DNA of 64,000 nt. Origin: Anniella stebbinsi (taxonomy: Eukaryota; Chordata; Lepidosauria; Squamata; Anniellidae). The DNA is taken from the NCBI GenBank assembly GCA_029215795.1, contig JARDYH010000007.1, positions 98,843,263 through 98,907,262 of the forward strand, given 5' to 3'. This document shows positions 53,105 through 63,615 of this stretch, piece after piece (within the stretch, counting starts at the first letter, position 1; every line of letters begins with the position of its first letter). The notes under the pieces were generated by a model, which worked only from the letters and a program-made list of their open reading frames with translations, was not told the DNA's origin and searched no databases. Position numbers and translations under genes: made by a program.

Positions 53105-54253
53105 TCACAAAAACGTTTGGGGGGGGAAACCTTTGTTTGCACGTTCTGACCTCCTTGGAACCAAGAATTCCTCTCTATCTTTTTGTTCCTCCAAATCAAT
53201 GCTGGAGGTTTCAAGTTTCACTGGGCTGGGAATTAACTCATTCCTCGTCCCTTCATTTCTCCAGACTGTTTGATTCTGTGAGCTTTCTGTCAAACCTCGT
53301 AACATTTCAGGGTTTCCATGTACTCTTTCCCAATTATGCTCTTCAAAATCAGCAGATCTTGAAACAATAACTTTTCCTTGCTCCAAGGAAAAACGCCAGG
53401 ATTTTGTTTGCATTCCTTGATAACCTACAAACCTTAGCTTAATTGTTTTGGCTCCACCCTTCTTTCGTTGACCTTTTGGTACATGTGCATAAGCCCATGA
53501 TCCCCAGGTACGCAAATGAGACAAATCAGGCTGTTTACCAAACAATACATAGAACAAAGTATTATTTATAACACTTGACCAAGTTCTGTTGGATAAATAA
53601 TTTGCAGATAAAAATGCTTCACCCCACAAATTCTGCTCAGCATTTGCATCAATCATTAAAGCATCTTTTATGTTCTGCAAAAGTCCTCCACGCTGTTCTA
53701 CCGCACTATTTTGTCATTGAGCATGTGGATCAATTAGTCTTTGCATAATACCTGTATCTCTAAACCATTTTGAGAATTCATTGCTGGTAAATTCTCCACC
53801 TCAATCGCTCTGAACCTGAAGAAATGATTTTTGAAATCTTTTTTCAGCCCAAGTAACCCAGCTTCTAAATGCATTAAAAGCTTCTGACTTTTGTTTCAGT
53901 AAATAGCACCAACTAAATCTAGATTTATAATCTAAAATAACCAGCACATAATGCGTTCCACCCTGACTTGGAGCAAATGGTCCAATTAAATCAATATGCA
54001 CCAATTCAAACAACTCTTGTGACACCCTGTCACTTTTTTGATTAATAGGCTTGATTTTTTATTTGAACTGTTTGCAAATCGCACAGTCTAACAACCTTTT
54101 GCATTCATTCAGTTTCACACCCTTACACATTGAAGGCATTTTATCTAGCACCTTGAAACTTGCATGCCCTAAACGTCTATGTAAGACATGGACACAATTA
54201 TCATGGACTGGAACATTTCTTATTTGAGCTACTAACGATTCACCTGTGTCCAT
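53105..54253 (-). pseudogene. Copia integrase domain, with stops
   Basis: Pieces in one frame: 54253-54059 (CVHVLHRRLGHASFKVLDKM, LLDCAICKQFK, the HHCC zinc block), 54025-53801 (ELVHIDLIGPFAPSQGGTHY and VLVILDYKSRFSWCYLLKQK) and 53680-53105 (LWGEAFLSANYLSNRTWSSV, FGKQPDLSHLRTWGSWAYAH). In-frame stops near 54059, 53801 and 53710 interrupt it. Confidence 0.88.
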
Positions 54254-54486
54254 ATAAAAAACAAACTTTTTAAATGTCCTTGTGCGTTTATCTGTCCTTC
54301 TTTCTCCACACGACAGGTGTTTCCTTCAAACACCACAATATAGCCTTTGTCTGTCAAACTAGATACAGAAAGAAGACAAAAATCAAGGGTAGGGACAAAT
54401 AAAACAGAATCAAATTCCACTCCTACACAGGATATATAACACGCTCCTTCTCCTTCCACATTTGATTTCTGCCCATCTGCCAGCAT
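54232..54486 (-). pseudogene. Copia protease/pre-integrase segment
   Basis: ISCVGVEFDSVLFVPTLDFC, LLSVSSLTDKGYIVVFEGNT and CRVEKEGQINAQGHLKSLFF match the stretch between protease and integrase zinc finger. The protease active-site DSG region upstream is only suggested by plus-strand 54540-54600 and is broken by frame changes. Confidence 0.75.
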
Positions 54487-54653
54487 AATGGAATCAATTG
54501 AAGATTTTTTTTAGGCTCACGAACTCTCGGGGGTCGTTGTAAATGATTCTACTGTTTGCAGAATCAATTAGCCACATTACCTCTCGAGTAGCATCACTGC
54601 ATCTCACGGTAGTAGACACAAACTGCGCATATCGCTTTGATTCCTCTCGGCTT

Positions 54654-55448
54654 TCAGGCTGCACACGTTTTTTTCTCCTTGCCAGGCTGCAATTTTACTT
54701 TACAAAAATGCTTAATATGCCCTTCTTTTCCACAATGATAGCATTTACGCATGGTTGCTAATGCCCTTTCCACACCATCCATCGGAAAATGGTTAGCCGG
54801 TTCCTTGGCATTTTTTCCATGCGATTCATAGTCGACTCCTTTCCTTTCTCGGCTGAATTCTGTCTGCCGTTCCATACGCCGCTGATCCTCTTGGAGTAGG
54901 CGTCCGGTTATATACTGTAAATTAAGGCCGTCTGCTCTCATACATTCCAAACTTGTCGTCAGAACATCCCAGCTTTCTGGCAAAGAATGGAGAATAATAT
55001 AAATCTTATTTTCCTCAATAAATATCATGCCAATTTCATGTAACTGGGCAAAAATAGTTCGCATTGTCTGCAAATGCTTAGACAGACAGTCCCCTTCATG
55101 GAGATTGGATCGATATAACGTTCTCATTAAACTCATTAGGGAGCTGGCAGTTTCACGCACATAAATCTGCCTTAATTTGTTCCAACACTCCCGTGCGGTA
55201 TCTTCCCTGGAGATATGAACAAGCTGGCTGTCTTCCATACAGAGAACAATATTTGTTTTTGCTTTCTCTGCCAACCCATCCCAAGCCTCTGTTTCCTCTG
55301 CAGTTTGGGCAGCAGGACGTGGGGCACTTACAACATTCCAGCATCCGTCTCTCCTTAAGAACGTTTCCACTTTAAACGACCAAGTAAGGTAATTTTGTTC
55401 GTTCAGTCTCTCAACTGGGACACTACCTCCCAAATTCATCTGTGCCAT
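54654..55448 (-). pseudogene. Copia gag
   Basis: About 264 codons from the likely start MAQMNLGGSVPVERLNEQNY (the Met at 55448, because the family's gag begins with this Leu/Asn-Tyr motif; the 26 codons upstream belong to the leader). Mid-region: ECWNKLRQIYVRETASSLMS and HSLPESWDVLTTSL. The C-terminus has one CCHC zinc knuckle, CYHCGKEGHIKHFC. Intact over its length. Confidence 0.9.
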
Positions 55449-55623
55449 TCTCACTGGCTGAAAATTAAACCACAGACCTTGGCTGAATGGAACTTGAAGC
55501 AGCCTCTGAATCTTCCAAAACAACACCAGTTTCCGATTCCTCCTGCTTTTAGTTCACCTTCTCTTCCAACATGAGTTCTCAGACATAAACAAAGCAAGCA
55601 AGCTGTTGCTAGATCTCATCAAT

Positions 55624-55635
55624 CTGGGCCCATAA
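55624..55635 (-). promoter_or_regulatory. Primer binding site, internal initiator tRNA-Met type
   Basis: Minus strand reads TTATGGGCCCAG, two bases inside the 5' LTR. It is complementary to the anticodon stem-loop of initiator tRNA-Met (CUGGGCCCAUAA). Drosophila copia is known to prime on such a half-tRNA. Confidence 0.8.
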
Positions 55636-55637
55636 TC

Positions 55638-56041
55638 TGTCTGATTAAAATTTATTAGCAGAGTTTCCAACGGAATTCCAGCTTTCCAACCTCTTACTCT
55701 GTCCTGAGAGCTCTCGTGAAAGAATCACTCACACACGTTGAGTTTCTTCAAAGGATTTTTACTGAATAACAACCTTCACCATCAGCCATCAACTATCAAC
55801 CACCAGCCATCAGCCATTAACCAAATACAAACATACAAATATATACGATATACACACAGTATTGCACTGACATTACATCAGCCAAACAATAATTCAATTA
55901 ATAAATTAAGGGACAATGAGATCATCTTAATTCCCTTATCTTTGACCTTCTCCACCTTTTTTATCATCTGCAACACCTGCAGATTTATGACGCCACTATC
56001 ATTCCTTCAAAGCTCTTCTGTAGATTAACTTTTTTAGTCCT
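55638..56041 (-). mobile_element. 5' LTR of the copia element
   Basis: About 404 bp. Minus strand: starts near AGGACTAAAAAAGTTAATC and ends AAATTTTAATCAGACA, shared with the shortened 3' LTR. The first four bases expected from the 3' LTR (TGTC) are lost; a CR1 3' end begins six bases further out at 56047. No target duplication is recoverable. Confidence 0.85.
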
Positions 56042-56046
56042 AGAGT

Positions 56047-56370
56047 CATCATAGAATCATAGAATAGTAGAGTTGGAAGGGGCCTATAAGGCCATCAAGT
56101 CCAACCCCCTGTTCAATGCAAGAATCCACATTAAAGCATACCTGACAGATGGCTGTCCAGCAGCATCTTGAAAGCCTCTAGTGTAGTAGAGCTCACTGCC
56201 TTCCTAGGTAATTGGTTCGATTGACATACTGCTCTAATAGTCAGGAAGTTTTTCCTGATTTCCAGTTGGAATCTGGCTTCTCGCAACTTAAGCCCATTAT
56301 TTTGTGACCTGCCTTTTGGGTTGATCGAGAAAAGATCCTGGCCCTCCTCTGTGTGACAACCAAGCTGACC
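56047..56370 (-). mobile_element. CR1-like LINE 3' end
   Basis: The terminal octamers TCATAGAATCATAGAATAGT followed by the TTGGAAGGGGCCTATAAGG block and the 3' UTR up to CTCCTCTGTGTGACAACC. It abuts the copia 5' LTR. Confidence 0.85.
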
Positions 56371-56866
56371 AAATGACCAGGGGTCCCTGGAACTATCCAG
56401 AATTGGCTCAGTTCTGGTGAATCCGGCTGGTTTTATTAAAAATTATTAAAATATCCAGAAAACCGACATCTGCGCTTCCCCAGGGAGGCCTGTGGCAGAA
56501 GACAAGCAGCATGCAAGGAAGCCCAAGACTATAAGGGAATGCACAGCATGCTGGGAAACATAGTCTTTTGCCCCCGGGGGGAAGTGAATGGTCATGCAGG
56601 GAGAGGGCATGAGCAGAGTTGGAGAGGGGGCCCTCGCCTTCTTCATGTAGCCATGCCCAGCATTTTCCCTCAGCTGCTTGCTAAAGAAACAAGGTAGGTG
56701 GCTTGGCTGTGTGTGTGTGTGTGTGTGTCTGCGCTGCCCAAACAGGACTTCTTGCATATCAGGGGGTGGGTAGTTAATGCTGTCAGGCTTTGACAATGTC
56801 TGTCCTCCTGGCCTCATCATGAGGTGCGCATTTTGTCTTTTTTCCCTTCCATTGCTATTCCACCTA
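56371..56866 (+). other. Unassigned intron 10 segment with (GT)n
   Basis: A (GT)n run of about ten units at 56708-56729; otherwise no recognised feature. 56378-56455 (AAGCTGACCAAATGACCAGG) is slightly like 25068. Confidence 0.4.
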
Positions 56867-57280
56867 CCTTGTGCTTGCAAAGGCTCTTCTGTCAGGCTGG
56901 GAGGTGGTCTCTGCCTCATCCTTTCCAAGCCAGAAGAGTACTTTGCAAACACAGGAAGCACTAGCTATTGGCCAGGGCTGTGTTTTGCAGTCTCTTCTCA
57001 TCCCTGTTGGGCAGGGAGCTGGTTGCTGCTGCTGCTTCCATCTCAGCACGACAACTGCAAAGTGCTTTAGAACCTTAGGGTATCATCTCTCCCTTCTTAG
57101 GCAGGGAAATGGTTGGTACCACTTTCCTCCTGAGTTGGAAGAGTATTTTGCAAGCGCAAGGTATGCTGGCTACAAACTGGTTCTCGTGTGTTTGCAAAAG
57201 CTCTTCTCGCCATGCTTTGGGGGAAGGGGCTGCAACCATCTTGCTGCTTGTTTGTGGAGAGTGTTTTGCAAACTCAAATA
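56867..57280. repeat. Alternating inverted 25-bp modules
   Basis: The module TTGCAAARGCTCTTCT and its complement appear in alternating orientation at 56867-56891, 56931-56955 (inverted), 57138-57161 (inverted), 57187-57211 and 57257-57278 (inverted, weaker). Neighbouring pairs can form hairpins with short loops. No family recognised. Confidence 0.7.
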
Positions 57281-57619
57281 ATTTTGGCTCTAGATAGCCA
57301 GGGCTGGTCACCTTGCTCTTCCTTTTCTGGCATGGAGCTTTGGGTAGTTTGTGGCTTGAGTTGGGAGGAGGGGGAGTGCAATTGTGATAAAAGTCTGTGT
57401 AGATATGTGATTTTCACCCCAAAAGGTGTCCACTTCCCCTTGACACGCATACACACATTCACACACGCAACAGTACACATATCTATACACGTGTCTGCAG
57501 ACATGCCCGCATCTGCACCCACATGCGCCTGCGCCTGCGCACGTACAAGCCAAGCCCCGCTCACAGCACCCCAAATATAATTAGTTTAGACGTGGGTGAA
57601 AAGCCATCCTCCTATTGCC

Positions 57620-58135
57620 TCGTGGTTCCGCACAGTCGCTGTAATTCAAAAAGCCTTCGTCACTTTGATACTAGTTCAGGGCACAGGAGCCAGGTGGGTG
57701 ACCCATCCAGATGTGACCAAATGTTGACACACCTGGATGAGGACAAAATGACCATATAAGGGAATGGTGGAAGTGCAGAGAGGTTGCAAAGCACGTCTGG
57801 GTACAGGTAATCTTGCATGTGGCAATGGTGACGACCGACGGTCCTTGACTGCAATGCCACATCTGGCCACTACTCAGGACTACTAGAGAGTAAAATGAGT
57901 TTGTCCAAATGATGTCACTGGGGCTATGGCCCAATGAAATGGGGACTAGTGACGTATAACATCTGGGGTATAAAAGCTGCTGTTTGAATCTGGCGCGGTG
58001 TGACACTGATTTGAGGCCAATTGGCGCCAGTGTGCCCTTATTCTGCAGAATAAACTTGTTCCCAACACCTTAGTTGGATCTTTCGTCAAGTGTCTCATTT
58101 TTGGATCTTTGGTACACTTGGGACTTGGCACAATT
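57620..58135 (+). mobile_element. Probable solo LTR
   Basis: Within about 500 bp lie GCCCAATGAAAT (CCAAT-like, 57929), TATAAAA (57969-57975) and AATAAA (58049-58054), in the order and spacing of a retroviral LTR promoter and poly(A) signal. Candidate U5 ends in GACTTGGCACA. No internal retroviral sequence adjoins it. Boundaries and target duplication are not determined. Confidence 0.45.
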
Positions 58136-59400
58136 TGTGCAACACAATGTCTGTGTGCATGTGCAAGAGTCTTCACATTAGGTTGTTGAAATAAGGTGAT
58201 GCTAATTAATTGTTTTATTTTTTAAATACTCTCTACCATGCCGCTTATTAGCAGCCTTGTCTGACAGCCAAAACTAGTGGAAATGAGAACTGGTGGGTTT
58301 CTAATGTAGCAAGTGGGAAAGGCAAATTTCTAAAACACAATTAAGAGCTTGCAAATTAATCCCTTTGCAAATGAATCTCATTCCTGCTTGCAAAGAGCTG
58401 TAAAATGAGTCCCATTTCTGCTTGTAGCAACTGGGCAGCAGCAGTTGTTGGAATGGCCACGTGACATCTGCCATTCCAGGAACTGCTGCTGAGCTGAAAG
58501 TCGATTGTGAAGACTCCCTTATGCTGTGAGTGCAGGAGAGACATTTTAAAAGTAAAAAAAAAAGATCATTAGAAGTCTCCCAAGCCGCCTTGTGCACTGA
58601 ATAAGGTAGATTGAAACCCTACCACACCCCCCCATTCGAATATTCTTTGAAATTTCCCCTCTCCCTGTGAAAGAGTCAGAAAAAAGCACTGCCTCTTTAG
58701 AGGAGAGGGAAGGTGTAATGTTACAGATGATCCAAATGCGCTTGCAAGCCTCCGTGTGGAACTCCAAAGGGGCAGAAAAAACGTGCATGTGTCCTGGGAG
58801 TGGAGAGGAGAGCTGCAGTGGGAAAAGGGCAAGTGAGAAAAAGGCTAAGTAATTCGCACACACAGCTTCTGTTGAAAAACGTCTTCTCTAAAGCTGCTTT
58901 TTCCTAGTTTAAATCCATGTTTATTTATCACGTGTATTATAGTTAGCTCTTAAGTCATAGGAGAATTGCGTCATCCAAAAAAATGTAGCAGTTCAGTGCT
59001 TTTACAGAGCAAATCTCCCCAAACACGAGCATATGACAGAGCACAGCTGCCTGCACTGATGGAGCCACAAAACTTGTGGGTGCGCCACTCATTGGGGCCT
59101 CCATGGTGCAAAAAAGGGTCTTTGGGGCAGCGATCCTCAGGGATCCTCAGGATCACAATCCGATCACAGGAACGCAGCTATGCTGCGTGATTTGATTGTA
59201 ATTTGGGGGTATTTTCCATGTACCAATCATGAGGATCCCTGCCTCAAATCCATACAGTTTTTTAAAAATCCTTTTTTTCCTTCATGGTGTGAGTTAACAC
59301 ATATTCCTGGCTAAATTCCTCCTGAATGCAAAATACTGCTATGATACTATGAATGTTCTGAGTAGTACAACAATGCAGATTGCATAACGTGTGCTCAGAA
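58136..59400 (+). other. Unassigned intron 10 segment
   Basis: No recognised repeat or exon. Confidence 0.45.
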
Positions 59401-59560
59401 CTAGCGTCCTTGCTCAGTGGTAGAGGACATGCTTTGCATGCATGTTTAATCGCATGTTCAGTCCCTGGGATCTCTAAGAAGGGCTAGGGGGAAAAACACC
59501 TGGAAATCCACAGCCATTCAGTGCTGGACTAGATGCACCAACGGTCTGACTCCGAAAAAG
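59401..59560 (+). mobile_element. tRNA-Ala-derived SINE
   Basis: Plus-strand head TTGCTCAGTGGTAGAGGACA (A box), TGCTTTGCATGCA (anticodon TGC) and TGTTCAGTCCCTGGG (B box), followed by a tail with CTGGACTAGATGCACCAACG. Pol III promoter boxes are present but diverged. Confidence 0.75.
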
Positions 59561-59723
59561 GCAGATTCATAATCCATTTAATACACTAGGATCATTTCAT
59601 GTCATGTCAAACTAGCATTACAAGGTGGCTGGTTATTAAGGAAAATCACAGGGAAATGGAGCTTTGGCTCCCCTGATTTACCCACCAAAGTACTTGCCCT
59701 GGTGTATTCAATACCAGAGTTAC

Positions 59724-59918
59724 TAGGAATATAGGGAGCTGCCTTCCACTGAATCAGACCATTGGTCCTTCTAATCCAGTACTGTTGACAATGACTGGCG
59801 GCGGCTCTTCGGATTTCACGCATGAGTTTTTCCAGCCCTACCTGGAGATGCCTGGATTGAACCTGGGATCGTCTGCATACAAAGCATGTGCTTTACCACT
59901 GAACCGTTGTTCCCTCCT
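59724..59918 (-). mobile_element. tRNA-Ala-derived SINE, minus strand
   Basis: On the minus strand the head is TTCAGTGGTAAAGCACATGC, TTTGTATGC and CAGGTTCAATCC (B box), with the tail AGTACTGGATTAGAAGGACC and TGATTCAGTGGAAGGCAGCT. It lies 164 bp from, and opposite to, the SINE at 59401. Confidence 0.8.
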
Positions 59919-60319
59919 ATTGCTGCCTTGCAATGTGGCATTCAACACACTTTGCAAGACCCCAATATAGCAAAAAAAGACAAGGAAGTCAAGTCACCTC
60001 CCATCCACTCATTCCCTGGTCTGTACAATCTGCCTTGGCCTGTATCACTGCTGCACGGCACATCTGAATCCCTGATTAGCCTAGCAGGTGAGGCAGGAGG
60101 GTAGACCAGGCATGGAATTGGCGGAAATAGCTGCAGCTAAGCTGAATTTTCCCAGAAGACATTTGTATTTTTCTCATCCCCCCATCACAGAAAAAGAAGC
60201 CCTATTTGGCAAGTTTTTCTCTGAATTTCCTGGAATGATGGTAGGGAGACATTTTTCTTATAATACTAGAACTAGGGGGTCATCCTATGAAGCTGATTTG
60301 TGGGAGTTTCTAGACAGAT
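59919..60319 (+). other. Unassigned intron 10 segment
   Basis: Nothing recognised; the frame at 60088-60321 has no known family. Confidence 0.4.
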
Positions 60320-60465
60320 AACTTTTTCCTGTTGCCATCGTTCTTTAACGTCCATGGCCAATGGTGTATATTTTTCTCTTTCCCTCTTCCTTTTCTGCAA
60401 CATTTTTGTCATTAGGTATTGCTATGTCAGTGAGGTAGTGTGTTTTTCTTTTTTGTTTATGATTA
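60320..60465 (-). mobile_element. R4-like LINE C-terminal scrap
   Basis: TTTTTCCTGTTGCCATCGTT, CATGGCCAATGGTGTATATT and TCTCTTTCCCTCTTCC match 13398-13460 at the nucleotide level, a plus-strand view of the same minus-strand coding block. Confidence 0.55.
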
Positions 60466-61349
60466 TGTCTTGTTGACTGCAAAGTATTGCCTTGTCCCAG
60501 AATTGTTCCCTCCCAGCAAGATAACATGTGAGTGCATAGCATGACTTGGCTTGCCTTGTTTGAGTGTGTCTGTACCTCCTAGGTTCTGAAAGCATCTTTC
60601 TGGATAGCACCTGCTGGTGGCATGATCCATGAGGCCAGGTTCTGGTGAGTGCATAGTTCTCCTTGACAGGAGGGGCTTGCACTTGCTAGAGTAAGGCTGC
60701 GATCCTATATTCATTTATCTGGGAGTAAGCTTTGTTGAAATCAATGGGACTTGTTTCTGAGTTGTCATAGGATAGTGCTGTATGATAGGACACGGGGAGC
60801 TGATAGCTTCTGGGTTACTTTCTACTCAGTTTTCTTTGGGTAAAGTATTACACACTCTGATTGGGATTTCTGTTCTCTGCACACTGAGGCAGGGTAAATT
60901 CAGGAGATATTTGGATAAAAGGAGGGAAAGATGTTTGTCTAGCATTGTGATAGTTTCTCATTGATAAATCAGAAGTTGAAACAAGATAAGAAGTGACTGC
61001 AACAAGACTTTAGTCCATTTTGTTCCATGGCTAATTTTTGGAGGGTAATAGTATTTTATACTCTCTCTGAATGTTAGGTTGCTCGTTTGTTGTACTAGAT
61101 TTTTCTGCACTTATCAACTACTTCATTTCTTCAGTGAAAGCAGTATGCTGAATCTGTGAGCATGGATATGAGAAAGGTGATGGGGAAAGAGTGTTAAATG
61201 TTAGGAAAGGTGAGACTATGGTCATCCAGTGAAGGATTTGCAGTCAGAAAAGATATTTGAGGGAAGGGGAGAGTGTGTCACACAGAGCATAGCAAACGCT
61301 TCAAAGTACAGCAAAAGCTACAAAAGTAGGAGTGAGAGAAGTTAATTTA
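60466..61349 (+). other. Unassigned intron 10 segment
   Basis: No recognised repeat or exon. Confidence 0.4.
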
Positions 61350-61446
61350 AAGTACTTGAAGAGTGCTATCATGTCTCCCCTCAGTCTTCTCTTCTCAAGG
61401 CTAAACATGCCCAGTTCTTTCAGTCTCTCCTCATGGGGCTTTGTTC
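61350..61446 (-). mobile_element. CR1-like LINE scrap
   Basis: TTGAAGAGTGCTATCATGTC, TCCCCTCAGTCTTCTCTTC and CATGCCCAGTTCTTTCAGTC match 10815-10910 of the larger CR1 copy. Confidence 0.75.
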
Positions 61447-61449
61447 CCG

Positions 61450-62280
61450 TTATTTTTGTTGTTGTTATTTAAAATATTTCTTGGCTGCCTTTCAGGGCAG
61501 AAGCCCTCACAAGGCAGCTTACAATAAAAAATATAAAAACAGTTAAAATAGTAAAAGCAATAAAATAAACACAATCAAATAGCAATCAAAAACAATAAAG
61601 GCCAACTATAAAACCAGCAAGAGCAACAGTGGCAATAATAGCAGCAGCAGCAGCGGCAACCACAGTGCCCAAATCATGCGAGGGCCATAGTGAAATAAAA
61701 CGTTTTCCAGTCCTTCTGCAAAGCCTGCAAGGATGGTGCACCTCTGATTGGAGTTTGTTTCAAATGTGTGGGAACACTCACTCTCTCGTGTGATCGCCCA
61801 TCTAATTGCTCTCATGAGTGGGAAAATGAGAAGGGCCTCTCTTTTTTGTCTTAAAGGATAGGCATGCTGATATTGGTGACAGCGGCCCTTCAAGGAACTT
61901 GATCCCAAACTGTTTTAGGACTTTAAAGATCAAAACCAGCACTTTGAATTGGGCTCAAAAACACACCAGTAAGCCATGCAGCTAGTATAGGCATTATGTG
62001 TTCAAATTGCCTCGCCCCCACCAATACCTGGGCAGCCACATTCTGCGCCAGCTGGAGTTTCCGAACAGTCTTCAAAGGCACCCCCATGTACAACGCATTA
62101 CAGTAGTCCAGACTGGAGGTGATTAGTGCATGGAGAACTGAGGCAACGTCCATCCTCTCCAGATAGCGCTGCAGCTGGCGTACCAGCCTAAGCTGGTTGA
62201 ATGCCCTCGTGGATACTGCAGTCACTTCGGCTTCCCCAGTTAGCTCTGAGTCCAGGAGGAGTCTCAGATTGTATTCTTGT
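61450..62280 (-). mobile_element. L2-like LINE 3' part
   Basis: Minus-strand 62225-61923 encodes FNQLRLVRQLQRYLERMDVA, SVLHALITSSLDYCNALYMG and VPLKTVRKLQLAQNVAAQVL. A 3' UTR follows, with CTGCCTTTCAGGGCAGAAGC and TTGTGAGGG inverted. 5'-truncated. It ends about 105 bp before exon 11. Confidence 0.8.
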
Positions 62281-62385
62281 CTTTAGGGGGAGCGCAACAT
62301 TATAGTTAATGTAAAAGGCAATCTCTATAACTTTTGGAGTGTTCTTCTGCTTAAAATGGTTTTGTTTTACTTTGTTTTTGGCCAG

Positions 62386-62497
62386 GACATGCTTGGGGAG
62401 TTGTTCACTCCTGTGGAAACCCCTGAGGCTCAGTACAGAGGCTTTCTGAAAGGGCTGTTTGGTGGAACTGGTGGAACACTTGACAGAGAAGAGCTTT
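62386..62497 (+). CDS. STXBP5L: Tomosyn exon 11 of window (start of tail)
   Basis: A 112-nt exon: acceptor TTTTTGGCCAG, donor GTAAGT. It encodes DMLGELFTPVETPEAQYRGF, then LKGLFGGTGGTLDREEL. This is the conserved segment between the propellers and the R-SNARE motif. It ends in phase 1; the following exon is not visible in the last 1.5 kb of the window, so the gene continues to the right. The intron before it is 14.3 kb, the longest here. Confidence 0.95.
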
Positions 62498-63615
62498 GTA
62501 AGTGATCTTCATATTCACATCAAATATGGAATATTTCACTGCACTATTCAGAGTATTTCCCCCCCCCCCTGAAAACGGACCCATGTCTTCAGATGGAGAA
62601 GTTGGACCCTGATTGCTTGCTGCTACTTCTGGAGAAGATGTAGATGGTGCCATAGAGGAATAGGATGTAAAGTCCTATTGATAATCATCCCATTCCAGAC
62701 TGTGGTGACACCCCTTGATGTTGCATGGACAGGAATCTACCGTCTGTCATGAGACTCTAGGGGCCTGCAGTGCTGAGGTGGTTAGAATGGGGACTGAGCA
62801 TGAACTCAGAGGTAACATGGAAAGTGATTGCACTGAGACTACAGCGCCTGCTCAGTCCAACAATGGTAGTGCAACTAACGGAGGGCAAAAGCAACCTTGC
62901 CAACGGGGGCAACGTAGTAAACAGGAGGAGCATTGGTGGCAGTGTGGCTTGCAATGCAAGGCACAGGGAGAGGAGCCAGGAATAAACCTTAGTCTGGTGG
63001 AAGCCAAGACACAGTTGCTGATGGAAGCCATTGATACTAATGTGGAGAAACAGCCTTAGAGGAGGAAGAGGAGGAGGAGGAGGAGGAGTGTGATCATGTT
63101 TATCCCTTGTGAGTCGGCTATACCTGCATCATGGTTCCTCCCAATATTAAGTACACTGGGGCAATAGGTCTTAAGCAAAATACCTATCCAAATCCAGGAG
63201 TGGAGAATGGGATTTATATTTGTGCAATGTGGAATTTGGATCCCGCCAACTGGATGAACAGTAATTTGAGAACATCGAGTCCGGAGATCCTCTCTGATTG
63301 AGCAATCAGTGGCCATACCGCGAGGAAGGCCTACTCCATTGCTCAGTGGGACTGCAATCTGGTGCCAGAATCAGAGCTCCATTTTCATTTTGCCCTCTGA
63401 CATAGACACAATCAGGACAGGATCCTGCACTGATTCAGCCCTTGGTATTGGCTTTATAGATCGGGATCACACCAGAGTTGGCAAGTCCAACATTGGCCAT
63501 GGTGCCAATTTCATTTTTTTCTTCAGTTTTGAAAAGGATTTAAGGAGTTGGGCCTTTAAAAAAAACAAAGAAGTTTTTTATGGCCTGCACCTTGGCCTCG
63601 AGTGTGGGGGGATAG
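62498..63615 (+). other. Intron 11, left part
   Basis: No further host exon is visible. A (GGA)n run sits at 63060-63088. The frame at 62715-63059 has no known family. Confidence 0.45.

Larger units (their letters stand above)
51530..55637 (-). mobile_element. Ty1/copia element internal region
   Basis: The minus strand order is primer site, gag (55448-54654), protease/integrase start (54486-54059), integrase (54025-53105), RT (53010-52273), RNase H (52313-51633). This integrase-before-RT order defines Ty1/copia (Pseudoviridae-type) elements. Gag, protease, integrase, RT and RNase H lie in different frames with several stops, so the copy is dead. Copia elements are uncommon in vertebrates; the clade cannot be fixed by eye. 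Confidence 0.92.
4507..62497 (+). other. STXBP5L: Tomosyn-family gene (STXBP5L-like), partial, 11 coding exons
   Basis: Eleven plus-strand exons (4507-4547, 9645-9859, 16147-16319, 19389-19514, 24644-24795, 27417-27485, 29517-29687, 36703-36942, 37454-37811, 47930-48095, 62386-62497) join in frame with matching phases, about 1,823 nt and 607 codons with no stop. Tomosyns are cytosolic WD40 proteins with a C-terminal R-SNARE. They bind syntaxin/SNAP-25 and hold back SNARE assembly in regulated secretion. The visible part runs from late WD40 repeats, through the serine-rich linker, to the region before the SNARE tail. Motifs such as RKAQSAACMEISLPVT and GSTNTVASEG fit STXBP5L better than STXBP5 as I remember them. 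Many substitutions at positions I recall as conserved mean it could instead be a separate paralog. The first WD40 blocks and the SNARE are outside the window. Confidence 0.9.

Noticed and set aside
59402..59475. Functional tRNA-Ala gene
   Set aside because: A and B boxes and a TGC anticodon region exist, but the stems do not pair properly and a SINE tail follows.
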